Shown in pieces: positions 43,801-53,606 of a stretch of 64,000 nt of DNA (positions are counted from its first letter, which is position 1; each line of letters opens with the position of its first letter). This DNA comes from Gerris lacustris (taxonomy: Eukaryota > Arthropoda > Insecta > Hemiptera > Gerridae): positions 310,001-374,000 of the forward strand of contig CATNVA010000018.1 in the NCBI GenBank assembly GCA_951217055.1. The letters run 5' to 3'. The notes under the pieces are model-generated. The model was not told the origin of the DNA. It saw nothing but the letters and a program-made list of their open reading frames with translations, and did no database searches. The position numbers and the translations under genes are program-made.

Positions 43801-45602
43801 TCAGTAAGATTCAGGATCTTACAAAAATAAGTTCTTGGAGACACGTGACCACAGAAACTAACCCAGCTGACTTAATATCAAGAGGATGTCTCACACAGGT
43901 TCTTATTGAAGTAAGTTTATGGTGGCATGGTCCATCGTGGCTATCATCTGAAGAAGAAATCTCTTCAAACTCGATTCCTGTTGCCAGCATCGAACAACTT
44001 ACTGTTATACCTGAAGCAAAAAGGATAATTACAACATGTACATCAATTACACACGATTATTCAATAATTGATAAATATTCATCTTACCTCAAATTAGTCC
44101 AAGTTGTGGCATACATACAAAGATTTGTCAGCAACTGTCGTCTTCCAAATTCAGAACGATGCATACTTCCCAAAACACAACAATATACCAAGTATCCTCT
44201 TACACCAGTACAAATAGATCAATCAATCACAACTATTGTTAAGTTAGTACAAAAAAGGCACTTTTATGATGAATTTAATAAATTAAAGGAAAACTTACCT
44301 TTAAATCATAAAAGCAAACTTCTATCATTAAACCCATTTTTGGATAAAAATGACGTCATCCGAGTTGGTGGTCGTCTAAATCAGGCTGACATAACACCCG
44401 ACCAGAAACATCCAATAGTCCTACCCAAAGACCATTTCACTAACATTCTAATTAGACACGAACACATCAAAATGGGTCATGCAGGATGTCAGTCAGTGTT
44501 ATCAAACATTCGCCTAAAATTTTGGCCTCTCAACGGAAGAGCCACCGTGAGAAGAGTAATTTTACAATGTATTCCTTGTTTTCGAGCCAAACCGACTAGT
44601 CAAGAACAACTCATGGGAAACTTACCAAAGGATAGAGTTACATTATCAAGACCATTTACCTCTACCGGCATTGACTATTGTGGCCCTATTCAATTAGTTC
44701 CTAATCATAAAAGAGGCGTTCGAGCGTGTAAGGCTTGGATCGCAGTTTTTGTATGTTTATGTACGCGAGCAATACACTTAGAACTTGTGGAAGATTTAAC
44801 CACAGAGGCGTTTTTAGCCACACTTAGCAGATTCATGGCTAGACGTGGAAAGTGTAACACCATTTACTCAGACAATGCATCAACCTTTGTAGGAGCAAAC
44901 AATATTCTTAAAGGTCAGTTTCAAAACTTCATTACAAGTAAGGACTTCCATACAAAATTAATTAGTAAACTTTCTTCTGAGGGAATCCAATGGAAGTTTA
45001 TAGCACCAAAATCGCCACATCATGGTGGTTTATGGGAAGCAGGAGTAGCCTCAGTCAAACGCCACTTAGTTAGAATCTTAGGAAAATCATTGCTAACCTT
45101 TGGTGAATATTACACTATCTTATGTAAAATTGAATCATATCTAAATTCCCGTCCACTCACTCCAATGTCCAATGACCCTTCCGATCTAACAGCCCTATCC
45201 CCTTCCTATTTCCTTATTGGTGACTCCTTAAATCATGTACCTGAGCAGAATCTAGTAGAAGAGCCGAGTAACAGACTTTCTAGATGGCAACTAACACAGC
45301 AGCTTTCTCAACATTTTTGGGGAAGATGGTATAAAGACTACATTCATCAGCTTCAAGAGAGGGTGAAGTGGAAGCAGACTTCTCAAAATCTTCAAGAAAA
45401 CACACTCGTCCTAATCAAAGAGGACAATATTTCTCCACTGCATTGGATTTTGGCTAGAGTGATCGCTGTCCATCCTGGACCCGACGGCCTAGTCAGAGTA
45501 GCTTCAGTTAGAACTTCAAAGGGAATCTATAAAAGAACAATTACAAAACTATGTCCGCTACCAATGGTCGATAATCAAAACGACAAAGATCTACGGCAAT
45601 GA
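40872..45602 (+). CDS. pol: Gag C-terminus and Pol of BEL/Pao element
   Basis: About 1,576 codons, no internal stop. Numbering from 40854: zinc knuckles from 160 ('CSLCNSQHH', 'CLNCLRASHS', 'CKRCSQRHN'); aspartic protease near 295 ('ALLDNGSQSSYI', DNG in place of the common DSG); RT from 585 ('VRVVFDAS', 'MIADIEKMYRQV', catalytic 'FYVDDFMGGA' near 710); RNase H 880-1010 ('IHAFSDASEKAYGAAIY', 'YTDSMIVLHW', 'NPADLISRG'); integrase from about 1195 with an HHCC finger ('RHEHIKMGHAGC', 'CIPCFRAKP') and DDE core ('GIDYCGP', 'YSDNASTFVGAN', 'GGLWEAGVASVKRHL'). The apparent start at 40854 is inside the insert; the true frame joins gag. All key catalytic motifs are present. Confidence 0.93.
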   Translation, partial: LKHHIKQLLDIPKVEKGTAENLTNLMNEYTRHLKILDSLKQPVDMWDTLVMFTIVKKLDPYTHDLWTRQCAADKIPLLSELTSFLKQCIHYQENKSTNATNHNTKSINNNNHNNSKFNNYNNSKQFKPYINKHNSSKPSPTKDETKTYLVTRQTFTCSLCNSQHHISICQQYLSLSTQDRVKKLQSLKLCLNCLRASHSIDQCKSLTNCKRCSQRHNTSIHGYNIPSSDINQDNQPEKQKYNTSYNNHKENTSNPSTHTYSIQHSFKNVLLSTALINVCDQRGNSVICRALLDNGSQSSYITESVCQQLKLKHNKIRLPVIGVNSSVTQVKAFVDTTISSRHNRFKSNIRFFVLPKITGYLPSTSIDISSWNLPDQITLADPSFAESSRIDVLIGSDLFWDLMCNGHATMFDNKLHLQETKLGWIVAGNIPCTPRYIQNNSAMLCHLSTIEMENLQHQMEKFWKLEECSPSTPFTGDDRSCEELYKQTTKQQDDGRYIVKIPLKKDPEELGDSYENALKRFYNLEKKLLNNPRLMEEYDKFMTEYETLNHMRKLNQKEIDSLPKCSYYIPHHAVFKESTTTRVRVVFDASAKTTTGLSLNSIAMVGPVVQPTLQSIILRFRLFSYVMIADIEKMYRQVLIDESQRHLQLILWRSNLNKPVETFELQTITYGVSSSSYLATRTLIELANNYHERYPKAAEAIKGSFYVDDFMGGANTLEDAQILQSQLTELLSLGKFNLRKWNSNDPRLLEHLKTNGTASDEHNIAGGNQFKTLGLIWNPSQDAFKFAHPTQTLPTTKRGGLSHIAQLFDPLGLIGPIITYAKITMQKIWLLQLGWDEQLPEPLFSQWKTWHESLTHLKTLYIPRYITSSDSKLEIHAFSDASEKAYGAAIYLKTLKPDGTITSHLVTAKSRIAPLKTTSLPRLELCGALLLAQLLQSTVSSLPCNISNIYLYTDSMIVLHWINSPSSHWSTFVANRVSKIQDLTKISSWRHVTTETNPADLISRGCLTQVLIEVSLWWHGPSWLSSEEEISSNSIPVASIEQLTVIPEAKRIITTCTSITHDYSIIDKYSSYLKLVQVVAYIQRFVSNCRLPNSERCILPKTQQYTKYPLTPVQIDQSITTIVKLVQKRHFYDEFNKLKENLPLNHKSKLLSLNPFLDKNDVIRVGGRLNQADITPDQKHPIVLPKDHFTNILIRHEHIKMGHAGCQSVLSNIRLKFWPLNGRATVRRVILQCIPCFRAKPTSQEQLMGNLPKDRVTLSRPFTSTGIDYCGPIQLVPNHKRGVRACKAWIAVFVCLCTRAIHLELVEDLTTEAFLATLSRFMARRGKCNTIYSDNASTFVGANNILKGQFQNFITSKDFHTKLISKLSSEGIQWKFIAPKSPHHGGLWEAGVASVKRHLVRILGKSLLTFGEYYTILCKIESYLNSRPLTPMSNDPSDLTALSPSYFLIGDSLNHVPEQNLVEEPSNRLSRWQLTQQLSQHFWGRWYKDYIHQLQERVKWKQTSQNLQENTLVLIKEDNISPLHWILARVIAVHPGPDGLVRVASVRTSKGIYKRTITKLCPLPMVDNQNDKDLRQ

Positions 45603-45773
45603 AGATGGGGCGCAAGATTCCCCCGATTACTTTATCTTATTTTTTAACTCTAATTATTAACTTGATTGAATTTATATCTTTTTTTTTTTTTTAACTTATC
45701 ATTTATTCATTTACTTTTTAACGAAATTCATGTTTCGCGTTGAAGGACCTAAGTACCTTCAAGGCGGGCGGTA

Positions 45774-46000
45774 TGTTGAGTACAAGTGCTGCCCTCTGGC
45801 CCTGACCGGTGTGGATTTGTGGAATTAACCTTCCTAGGAGAGGGAGGTCGCCTTCTACGGTAGGGACTAGAGGTCGGTTCAGTACTCGCAACATAGTGTA
45901 CCCGTTAACATCACACATTTCATTTATGTAACATGCAAATTATCAATATAATCATTCAAATCATTTATTTCATTTCTTTTTCATCAAACCATACCCAACA
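45774..46000 (+). repeat. 3' LTR of BEL/Pao element
   Basis: Matches the 5' LTR at every base I compared. Preceded by the purine-rich tract and followed by the ATACG duplication. Confidence 0.93.
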
Positions 46001-46224
46001 ATACGTTAAAAAAAAAGTAGCGCTCTAAGTGCAAAATTAGAGGCATGAGGTTAAATTAAACAAAAATAGTCGCAAAAATAATGGTATTTAGATTATAATT
46101 GTGGAATCTGGGCAGCCAGCCTACGTCACTACCACCCTAGAATGTGGGCGTGGCCAAATCTACTAGGTTCTCGCTTTTAAGCGGAATGAGCCCACCTGTA
46201 TTTCATTTCACCTTGGTCCTATAT

Positions 46225-47442
46225 CACTTTGTAATGTCTTTTGTAAAGTCTTTGAACGTATTATCCATTCCTACCTTGCTGCTCAAATTGATCCTCTCCT
46301 TAGTCCTCATCAACACGGTTTCCGTCCTTCCCGTTCCACCTTCTATCTCCAAAGGTTCGCAGGTCGATGTTTTATACTTCGATTTTGTAAAGGCCTTTGA
46401 TCGTGTTGATCATGGAATACTTCTCTCCAAACTCTCTACTTTAAACTTGGCTCCTTCTCTTTTCCTCTGGTTCCAATCCTATCTCTCCTCTCGTACCTGT
46501 GCCGTCCGCCTTGGTCATCATTCCTCACCCTATTACACAGCTTCCTCCGGAGTCCACCAAGGCTCTATTCTAGGTCCTCTCCTATTTAGTATTTATGTCG
46601 ACGATTTAGGCAAGAGTCTTCACGTCTGTACTTTTGAATTTTATGCCGATGACCTAAAGATTTCTCTTGAAATTTATCATTTTTGCTCTAGTCATCAATT
46701 GCAAGCAAGCATCGATCTAGTCTGTCAGTGGTGCTCTCTTAACAATATGGAGATTCATGCAGGCAAAAGTCAGGTGATTTCCTTCTGTTGCACCTCCTCT
46801 CCGTTGTCCTTTCCCTACACCTTAAATGGTATCCTTCTTCCCCGTGTTTCCTTAGTGAGAGATCTGGGTGTTATCTTGGATAGAAAACTTAGGTTCGTTG
46901 GTCAGCTCGATGCTATGATTTGCAAGGCTAACCAACGGCTTGGTCTAATACGCAGGATCTCCCATGATCTCTCTCTCGATTGTTTCCTTCTGTTGTATAA
47001 ATCTATAGTCCGTCCGGTCCTCGAATATGTGCCTCCTGTGTGGAATGTGTATGGTCTAACTAAGTCTAATTGTATTGAGAACATTCAGCGCAGTTTTGTT
47101 CGCATGTGTTATCTAAAGTATATGTACCGGCGTGTCTTCTATGGGTATGATTCTCTCTGTGACCGCCTCAGTCTGGAACCTTTAAATAAGAGGCGCAAAG
47201 CTTACGAGGTTCTATTCTTGGTGAACTGCCTGACTGGTAAGACTGTCTGTTCCCTGGCGCAGGATCAAGTTGTAGTTCTTGCTCCTGGTAGGCGAGCTGG
47301 TCGTCCTCTGTATATAAAGGAGTTATCAGACAGTTGTCCTCTTGTTCGTTGTGTGTCGTCCATCAATTCCTTAGTCTCTTGTCCTAATTACTTGTGCTTG
47401 TCCAAAATACGTTCTACTTGTCCCTTTATGTTTATTGAGTGA
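46225..47442 (+). pseudogene. RT palm to C-terminus of element B ORF2
   Basis: Resumes directly after the right target duplication with 'CNVFCKVFERII' and 'HQHGFRPSRST'. A short internal deletion and shift follow near 46350, then a clean frame: 'VDVLYFDFVKAFDRVDHGIL', 'GVHQGSILGPLLFSIYVDDL', the catalytic 'FYADDLKIS', 'VRDLGVILD', 'RPVLEYVPPVW'. The stop is at 47440-47442. The YADD site is standard. The following 3'UTR ends in a hairpin and (AAATA)n. Confidence 0.87.
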
Positions 47443-47695
47443 TCTTCAATTTTTGTTTTATTTTTTTTGTTTTTATATATTTATTGTTACTTGCTGTTAA
47501 TATTTAACTTATTTTTTTACCAATGTTTAACTTTTAATTTTTGTTATTATTATTTCTGTTACTTTAGTTAATTTTGCTATTTTTTTTGTCTATGCTAGTT
47601 AACACTTGTATTTCTGAGCGCCCTACCTGTGGCTATTTTGCTGTTTAGGGGCTCATCAAAAATTATAAATAAATAAATTAATAAATAAATAAATA

Positions 47696-48070
47696 GATCG
47701 TCCTCGAAACCCTTATGCCGAGGGTGATATTCATTCAAGATGTCAGTCCGTCGTACTTTGGTTTATATCCCCAGAACCGTTCCCGACAGAGATGTCAAAT
47801 TTGAAATACTGACGTAACTTTTTGACCCACACATAGGAAAAATATAAAGAAGGTTAATTTTATATGCACATGTGCAATGCGCAAAAATGTTCAATGCTCA
47901 AATTTTTATAATTTTTTTTGTATTTTCGAGATGGGTATCAAATGAAAGCCACTGAAGGGTAGATAACAAATATAAATATATGACTTATTATGACTACTGC
48001 GCTTTTTACCACCAATACTAAATTTTTAGCGCAAAAATTTCACCCAAAAGAAATGTCCCTCCCCCCAACC
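47696..48070. repeat. Diverged relative of the hairpin MITE family
   Basis: Starts with CCTCGAAACCCTTATGCCGA, then GTCAGTCCGTCG, 'GAGATGGGTATCAAATGAAA' near 47928 and CCCTCCCCCC near 48057, the same order of blocks as in the AGGGTTTC family. A further part copy lies at 49797-49935 with 'GAGATGGGCATCAAATGAAA'. Ends are not clear. Confidence 0.55.
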
Positions 48071-48963
48071 ACCCTATAAGCTTGTCCTAAAATTATGATA
48101 TAATTCTTTTTAATACCTTATGGGAAGGCTATGATATTATCGGGCTGGATTTTTGAATTTTTCAAAATAGCAAATTTTTTTGCATGTGCGAGGTAAATGT
48201 TTTTGGAACGAAGTTCCTTATGGCAGGTACTGGAGCCAGGGAGTGAATCCGAAAAAAACGACCAAAATCACCGTCACGCTAAAAGCGTCACGAAATCTAC
48301 GAATGACGATAACTTGTGTAAAAGTTTACCGACTTAGTTGAAATTTGGTACACATGTTCATTTTACCAATGCCCAGGACAGGTTCGTTGGACAACGTTAT
48401 CCGCCCAAGCTTTCACGCGCAACGCTCGCGTAAACGTAAGCTTCAAATTTAAAATTGGAATTTCAGGACGGAAAAAAATTCTAACTTTATCTATTTAATG
48501 AGACAAACAACTTTTATAAATATTTTATTTTAGCAAAACTAACACCGACTCTGTTATGAAATGATAAAGATCGCTAAATATATTAAAGCGGACCTTAACG
48601 TTTTAAATAAAAAAAACAACGTTTTTACCGATATCTTACGTTCTAACGTAACGATTTTAATAAAACTTCATACACATCGTCTAAAGTACAATTAAAACAG
48701 GCATGTAAAATTTCAATCTGATACAAGCAGCAGTTTTTTTACAGTGACGTTATATATTTTACAAGTTTTAAAAGTTGATGGTTTAAGTGTGGGGTTTGTA
48801 GTTAGTCTAGGTGGAATATTAAGAATGTAGAGTGATTCCCCCTCTACTATACTTGGTTTGGTATCCTTTCGTGCCCAATCCCAACTCTTTTATCTTTCCA
48901 TCTCTCTCTCTTACTCTATCTTCCTGTCAAACTCGCTATTTATCCACAAAACGACGTTTTTTT
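48071..48963. other. No recognisable gene
   Basis: Contains GAATGACGATAACTTGTGTA and 'TTGAAATTTGGTACACATGT' near 48300-48360, wording typical of the interior of small dispersed repeats, then A/T-rich sequence. I see no open frame of interest. Confidence 0.5.
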
Positions 48964-49410
48964 AGGGTTTCGTTGGTAAAACCAAAAAAAGAAACCCTTA
49001 TAGTTTCGTTCATGTGTGTCTGTCTGTCTGTCTGTCTGTCTGTCACTCTGTACGGTTCCAATAACATTTGGATAAAAAGAGATAGACACATGAAACTTTC
49101 CAATATTAAAGATCGTTTTGACGCGCACACAGGAAAAATATAGCGAACTTAAAATTATCAGCTGTTCAAATCCAAAATGGCGGATCATTCACGTCATGCG
49201 AATTTTTTTTTTTTTTTTTAAATTTTGAGTGAGATATCAAATTAAAGGTATTGAAGAGTAGATTACAAAAATATATAACACTTGTGGAAAGCGTTTAATT
49301 TTCTACGCCATTTTGAAAAAAACATCAAAATCTTGCCCCTCCCCTAACTAATTTCATTTTTACAACACCAACGAAACCCTTTTTACGTGAGACTTCACGC
49401 AGTACCAATT
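48964..49410. mobile_element. Hairpin MITE, copy D
   Basis: Complete. The left AGGGTTTCGTTGGTAAAACC with GAAACCCT hairpin partner, right CCAACGAAACCCT (ending 49380) plus the 'TTTTACGTGAGACTTCACGC' extension also seen in copy A. One inner module. The GTCTGTC run is longer here (49017-49043). Confidence 0.8.
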
Positions 49411-50146
49411 AATTTAATTATTGTTTCTATCATTGAGAAAAGTATTCGTATATTATTTAAAATGGAAAGTGCACCAAGAAAATCGTCAGAAATTGACAGT
49501 TTCGACTATGTTAAATTATTAACCGCAGTAAAACTGTAAATATATAAGTATAAATTGATGTAATAAAATAATATTGCTCATAAGCGCATCAAGGGATTTT
49601 TGTAAAAAGTTGTATGTAATAATTTTACTAATAATAATTTTCTAATTGAGTCAAAAATATTTATTGGAACGAGTAGTTAGCAACATATACGTACTTAGCA
49701 GTGTGATTTTATATTTAATGAAAAATGTAAGGAACTTCGTTCCTACCAGGTGTCCCGCGACACCACACGTATTTTTTTTTTTTTTTTTTTTTTTTTTTCG
49801 AGATGGGCATCAAATGAAAGCTACTGAAGAGAAGATTATAAATATATATGACTACAGTGCATTTTACCACTAATAATTTGTCCCCCCCCCCAACCACCCT
49901 ATAACGGCTAGTGCTATAATTTTGAAATAATTTTTGCAAATACCTTATGATATGGTGATGAAAATTCTAAAAAATAATTCGACGGTCACAGTGAAGAAGT
50001 AGGTAAGTCGATATTTTGGGTAAATTCAAGTAAGTACGTAGGTCGTAGGTGTGTAGAAAGAGCCGTTTTCCGTCTTGTGAAGAAGTAGGCAAGTCCTATC
50101 TATTATAGAAACGCCATAAAAGCAATGTGCATTTTTGGATATATAG
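49411..50146. other. No gene; part copy of MITE-like module
   Basis: A poly-T run (49772-49798) is followed by the module at 49797-49935. The rest is A/T-rich with no readable gene. Confidence 0.55.
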
Positions 50147-51221
50147 TCCAGTCAAATGGTGCATAAAAAGAGCTCAAAGTGGAAAGTTCTGGTGTAATTG
50201 TTGTTAGTGACTTACTTTCTGTGTTTGGGGTGCTGAACACGAATCTGAAGTTGTCCAACAAAATTTCCCTCGGCAAATATGAGAAATCATCATAAAACCA
50301 CTTTTTACTTTTATTTTTTTAGTGGATTTCGCCTTATAACTTACAAAGCAAGCTATTTACGCAAAAAGTAGAAGACTAGTAAAATAAAGAGGAGAAAATA
50401 TCCTACAAATTATTTCTTTAACATTTTTTTGTATGTCGAATGGTTTCTATGCAAAAGAGGCATATTTATATATTTATTGGCATATCCAATAACAATGTTT
50501 ACCTACATGAAATAAAGAATAAATATATTAATGGTGTTACTTGTTGTTTTTCAAAAATTACTGATTTCCCGGTTATTTCAACCCCTCTTTTGCATAGAAA
50601 CCATTCGACTTACAAAAAAATGGTAAACAAATAATTTGTAGGTTATTTTCTCCTCTTTATTTTACTACTCTTCCACTTTTTGCGTAAATAGCTTGCTTTT
50701 TAAGTTATAAGGCGAAATCCACTAAAAAAATAAAAGTAAAAAGTGGCTTTATGATGATTTCTCATATTTGCGTGTAAAATTTTTGTTGGACAACTTTAGA
50801 TTCGTGTTCAGCACTCCCAAAAACATAAAATTAACTGCCAGCTCAGTCTGGCCACCAACCGTTTACCCTTCAGCCTTTACCCTCCACCCGCCCTCTCTTC
50901 CCAATATTTCAACTCCCATTTGCGTGAAAACCATACGACGTACAAATACATGTTATAGACATAAATTGTAGATTATTTTCTCATTTTTATTTTACTACTA
51001 GACCACTTTTTGCGTGAGTAGATTGCTTTGCAAGTTATAAGCTGAAAACCAATAAAAAACATTTTTTTTTTGTAGTTTTTCGATGACTTCTCATATTTGC
51101 CGAGGGAAAATTTGTTGGACAACTTCAGATTCGTGTTCAGCACCCCAAACACAGAAAGTAAGTCACTAACAACAATTACACCAGAACTTTCCACTTCTAA
51201 CTACCATTTGACTGGACTAAT
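50147..51221. mobile_element. Long-TIR palindromic element with three arms
   Basis: AGTCCAGTCAAATGG at 50150 and CCATTTGACTGGACT at 51206-51220 bound it. Arm 1 (about 50180-50460) is inverted as arm 2 (about 50573-50830) and again as arm 3 (about 50920-51200); all share GTTGGACAACTT…TTCGTGTTCAGCAC and GCTTGCTTT…AAGTTATAAG. No transposase. A simple long-TIR MITE in which a third arm was gained fits best. Confidence 0.78.
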
Positions 51222-51671
51222 ATTGAATATTTGAGTTTGTCGTTAGTTAAGTTTACTTAGTCAATAATCTGCAACATTTGAATTGATATTGTGAATTAAT
51301 CAGTAAGTCCAAATGACCACTTATTCTCATTTGTCGAGAGCTCTTACTTATTAAAGGAATAACGTAAACAGTCTCTCCACGTAAATTGAAAAAACAAAGA
51401 TTTTTTTATGCCTATTGCCTATTGCGGATCAAAAAAAAAGTTACATAATAAAAAGCATTTAGTTAGTGGCGAGTCTACTTCATGTCGGATATCGACGTGA
51501 AACTTACTCTTTTACTTATTAGTTATTACGACTTCCCTATTTATTCACTACAACAGAGAAATGTTTATAAATAGGTAATTTGACTTGTCTAATTCTTAAC
51601 CAACTTTAATCACGTTTATTTCTCGGTATGCCGAAACTTTACGTGAGAAAACAACAAACGTTTTTATAGGT
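51222..51671. other. No recognisable gene
   Basis: Ordinary A/T-rich sequence. Nothing I can name. Confidence 0.55.
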
Positions 51672-53606
51672 AACTAGCTGGGTACCCGTGCTTCGCTACG
51701 GAGTGATATTATAATTAGATAAGTTTATTAACAACCATAATGAAACATATAAATTATTATACTATGCAAGAATATCTAGATTCTATCTCTCCCACCTATT
51801 TCTATACCCCCTCCTCTTTGATAAGCTAATTTTAAAATATCCTAAATCCCCCCCCCCCCTAAAGTAAAATATGACAAAACAATACATAAAAACTATTACT
51901 CTACTCTTAAAGAGCTTTTGCATCATCAATGGTATTCATTACATAGACCCCGTATTCATTACTTGTACCATACCCCTGTGTACCAAATTTAAATTTCCAA
52001 AATTCATGTAGGCTGTCATTTTCCCCTTGCTTTGAAGTTCAAGTGGACACATTTTTATCGACATCGAACTAAAACTGTAGATTTATATAAAGAACATACA
52101 CCCACATAAGTTGATTTTTTTATATATAGCTATAAATTTCCATTTTACCCCCTCCTAAATAAAATAGTACATAACGATTACTTTTCTCTTAAAGTGCTTT
52201 TCAACGATATGCATGATATGAAGGGAATCCATTAATTTGTCATTTTTACACCGTACCCCTTCGAACCAAAATTTGAATTTCGAAAATTCATGTAGACAGT
52301 GACCTCCCCCTTGCTTTGAAGGGAAAGTAAGTAAATATTCATCAAATTGGGATAAAACTGTAGATTTATATTAAACACATACCCTCATACAGACACTCTT
52401 CTTTTTTTTATAAGATATAGCTATATTTTTCCATTTTACCCCCTCCTAAATGAAAATACATATGACAAAACTGTACATAACAACAATTAATGTAATCTTA
52501 AAGAGCTTTTCAACAATATGCATCATAAAGGGTATTCAGTCCTTTGACCCTGTATTCATTATTGTACCCTGTTCCCTGTGTACCAAAATTTAAATTTCGA
52601 AAATTCATGTTGACACTGATTTTTTCTTCCTTTGAAGGTCAAGTGTGCATTTTTTGATCGAGATCGGACTAAAGCTATGGATTTGTATAAAGAACATACA
52701 CACATACGTTGACTTTTAGATATATTTTTCCATTTACTCCCCTAAATGCACGTAAAAACAATTACTGTACTCTTAAAAAGCTTTTCAACAGTATGCATCA
52801 TGAAGGGTTTTCAACTTTGACATTTGTACCCCGTATTTCCTGTGTACCAAAAATTTTATTTCGAATATTCATGTAGACAGAGATCTTCCCCTTGCTTTGA
52901 AGGTCAAGTGAGCAAATTTTCATCGAGATCGAATTAAAACTGTTGATTTGTATAAAGAACAAAAACACATTCACACATACTTTGACTTTTTATAGATATA
53001 CATTTCCATTTTACCCCCCTCCTAAATGAAAATATGACAAAAACGTACTTAACAACAATTAATGTACTCTTAAAGAGCTTTCCAACGATATGCATCCTGA
53101 AGGGTATCCATTACTTTGACTTTTGTACCCCGTACCTCTGTGTACCAAAATTTTAATTTCGGAAAATCATGTAGGCAGTGACCTTCACCTTGTTTGGAAG
53201 AAAAAGAGTGTAAAAATGCATCAAATTGGGATAAAACTGTAGATTTGTATACAAGACATTCTTTCATATAGATACTCTTCTTTTTGTATATAGATATAGT
53301 TATTTTTCCATTTTACCCTCCTCCTAAATGAAAATATGACAATACTACACATAACAACAATTACTGGACTCTTAAAGAGCTTTTCAACGATACGCATCAC
53401 GAAGGGTATTCATTACTTTGACCCCGTATTCATTATTTGTACCCCGTACCCTTGTGTACCGAAATTTAAATTTCGAAAATTTATGTAAACCTTGATTTTT
53501 CCCCTGCTTTGAAGGTCAAGTGTGCAAATTTTTATCAAGATCGGACTAAAACTGTAAATTTGTATAAAGAACAAACACACACACACATACGTTGACTTTT
53601 ATATCT
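51672..53606 (+). repeat. Repeat F, copy 3, expanded to six tandem units
   Basis: The head is ACTAGCTGGGTACCCGTGCT then TCGCTACGG. It is followed by units anchored by TTCCATTTTACCCC…CTAAA at about 51850, 52139, 52431, 52728, 53005 and 53308, period about 277-303 bp. Each contains AAAGAGCTTTTCAACGATAT, GTACCCCGTACCCCTGTGTA and CTTTGAAGGTCAAGTG. It ends abruptly at the head of the next repeat family (53607). Confidence 0.85.

Larger units (their letters stand above)
38166..46000 (+). mobile_element. BEL/Pao LTR retrotransposon, young, gag interrupted
   Basis: The LTRs of 227 bp (38166-38392, 45774-46000; TGTTG…CAACA) read as identical. The target duplication is ATACG (38161-38165, 46001-46005), 5 bp as usual for BEL/Pao. 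The layout is LTR, leader of about 760 bp, one gag-pol frame from 39154 to 45602, purine-rich tract AAGGCGGGCGG before the 3' LTR. The only damage seen is a 1,122-bp element inserted in gag at a TA. Confidence 0.93.
35727..46215. mobile_element. P-superfamily DNA transposon with nested insertions
   Basis: 10.5 kb including inserts. The ends are CAAGATGG…GAGAGGTGGGCTCATTTCC on the left and the inverse of CAAGGTGAAATG…CAGGTGGGCTCATTCC on the right. The flank GTCCTATAT is duplicated (35718-35726, 46216-46224), matching the 8-bp duplications made by P elements within a one-base ambiguity. A piece of P/THAP9-type transposase lies on the minus strand. Own sequence is 35727-36132, 36791-38165 and 46001-46215; the rest is a MITE and a BEL/Pao element. 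Confidence 0.8.
22447..47695 (+). mobile_element. CR1/jockey-type non-LTR retrotransposon B, split into four parts
   Basis: The parts are 22447-22848, 31219-32040, 34156-35726 and 46225-47695, adding to about 4.3 kb, the usual size for this group. Between them lie three unrelated insertions, each with readable target duplications: TAA, CGCCTGGATA and GTCCTATAT. Order of parts: 5'UTR and ORF1 PHD finger, ORF1 C-terminus, EN and RT N-terminus, RT palm to C-terminus, then a GAGCGCCC…GGGGCTC hairpin and an (AAATA)n tail (47663-47695). It carries its own frameshifts as well. Confidence 0.85.

Noticed and set aside
45718..45918. Minus-strand 66-codon frame in the 3' LTR of the BEL element
   Set aside because: Lies across the LTR edge and has no matching protein motif.
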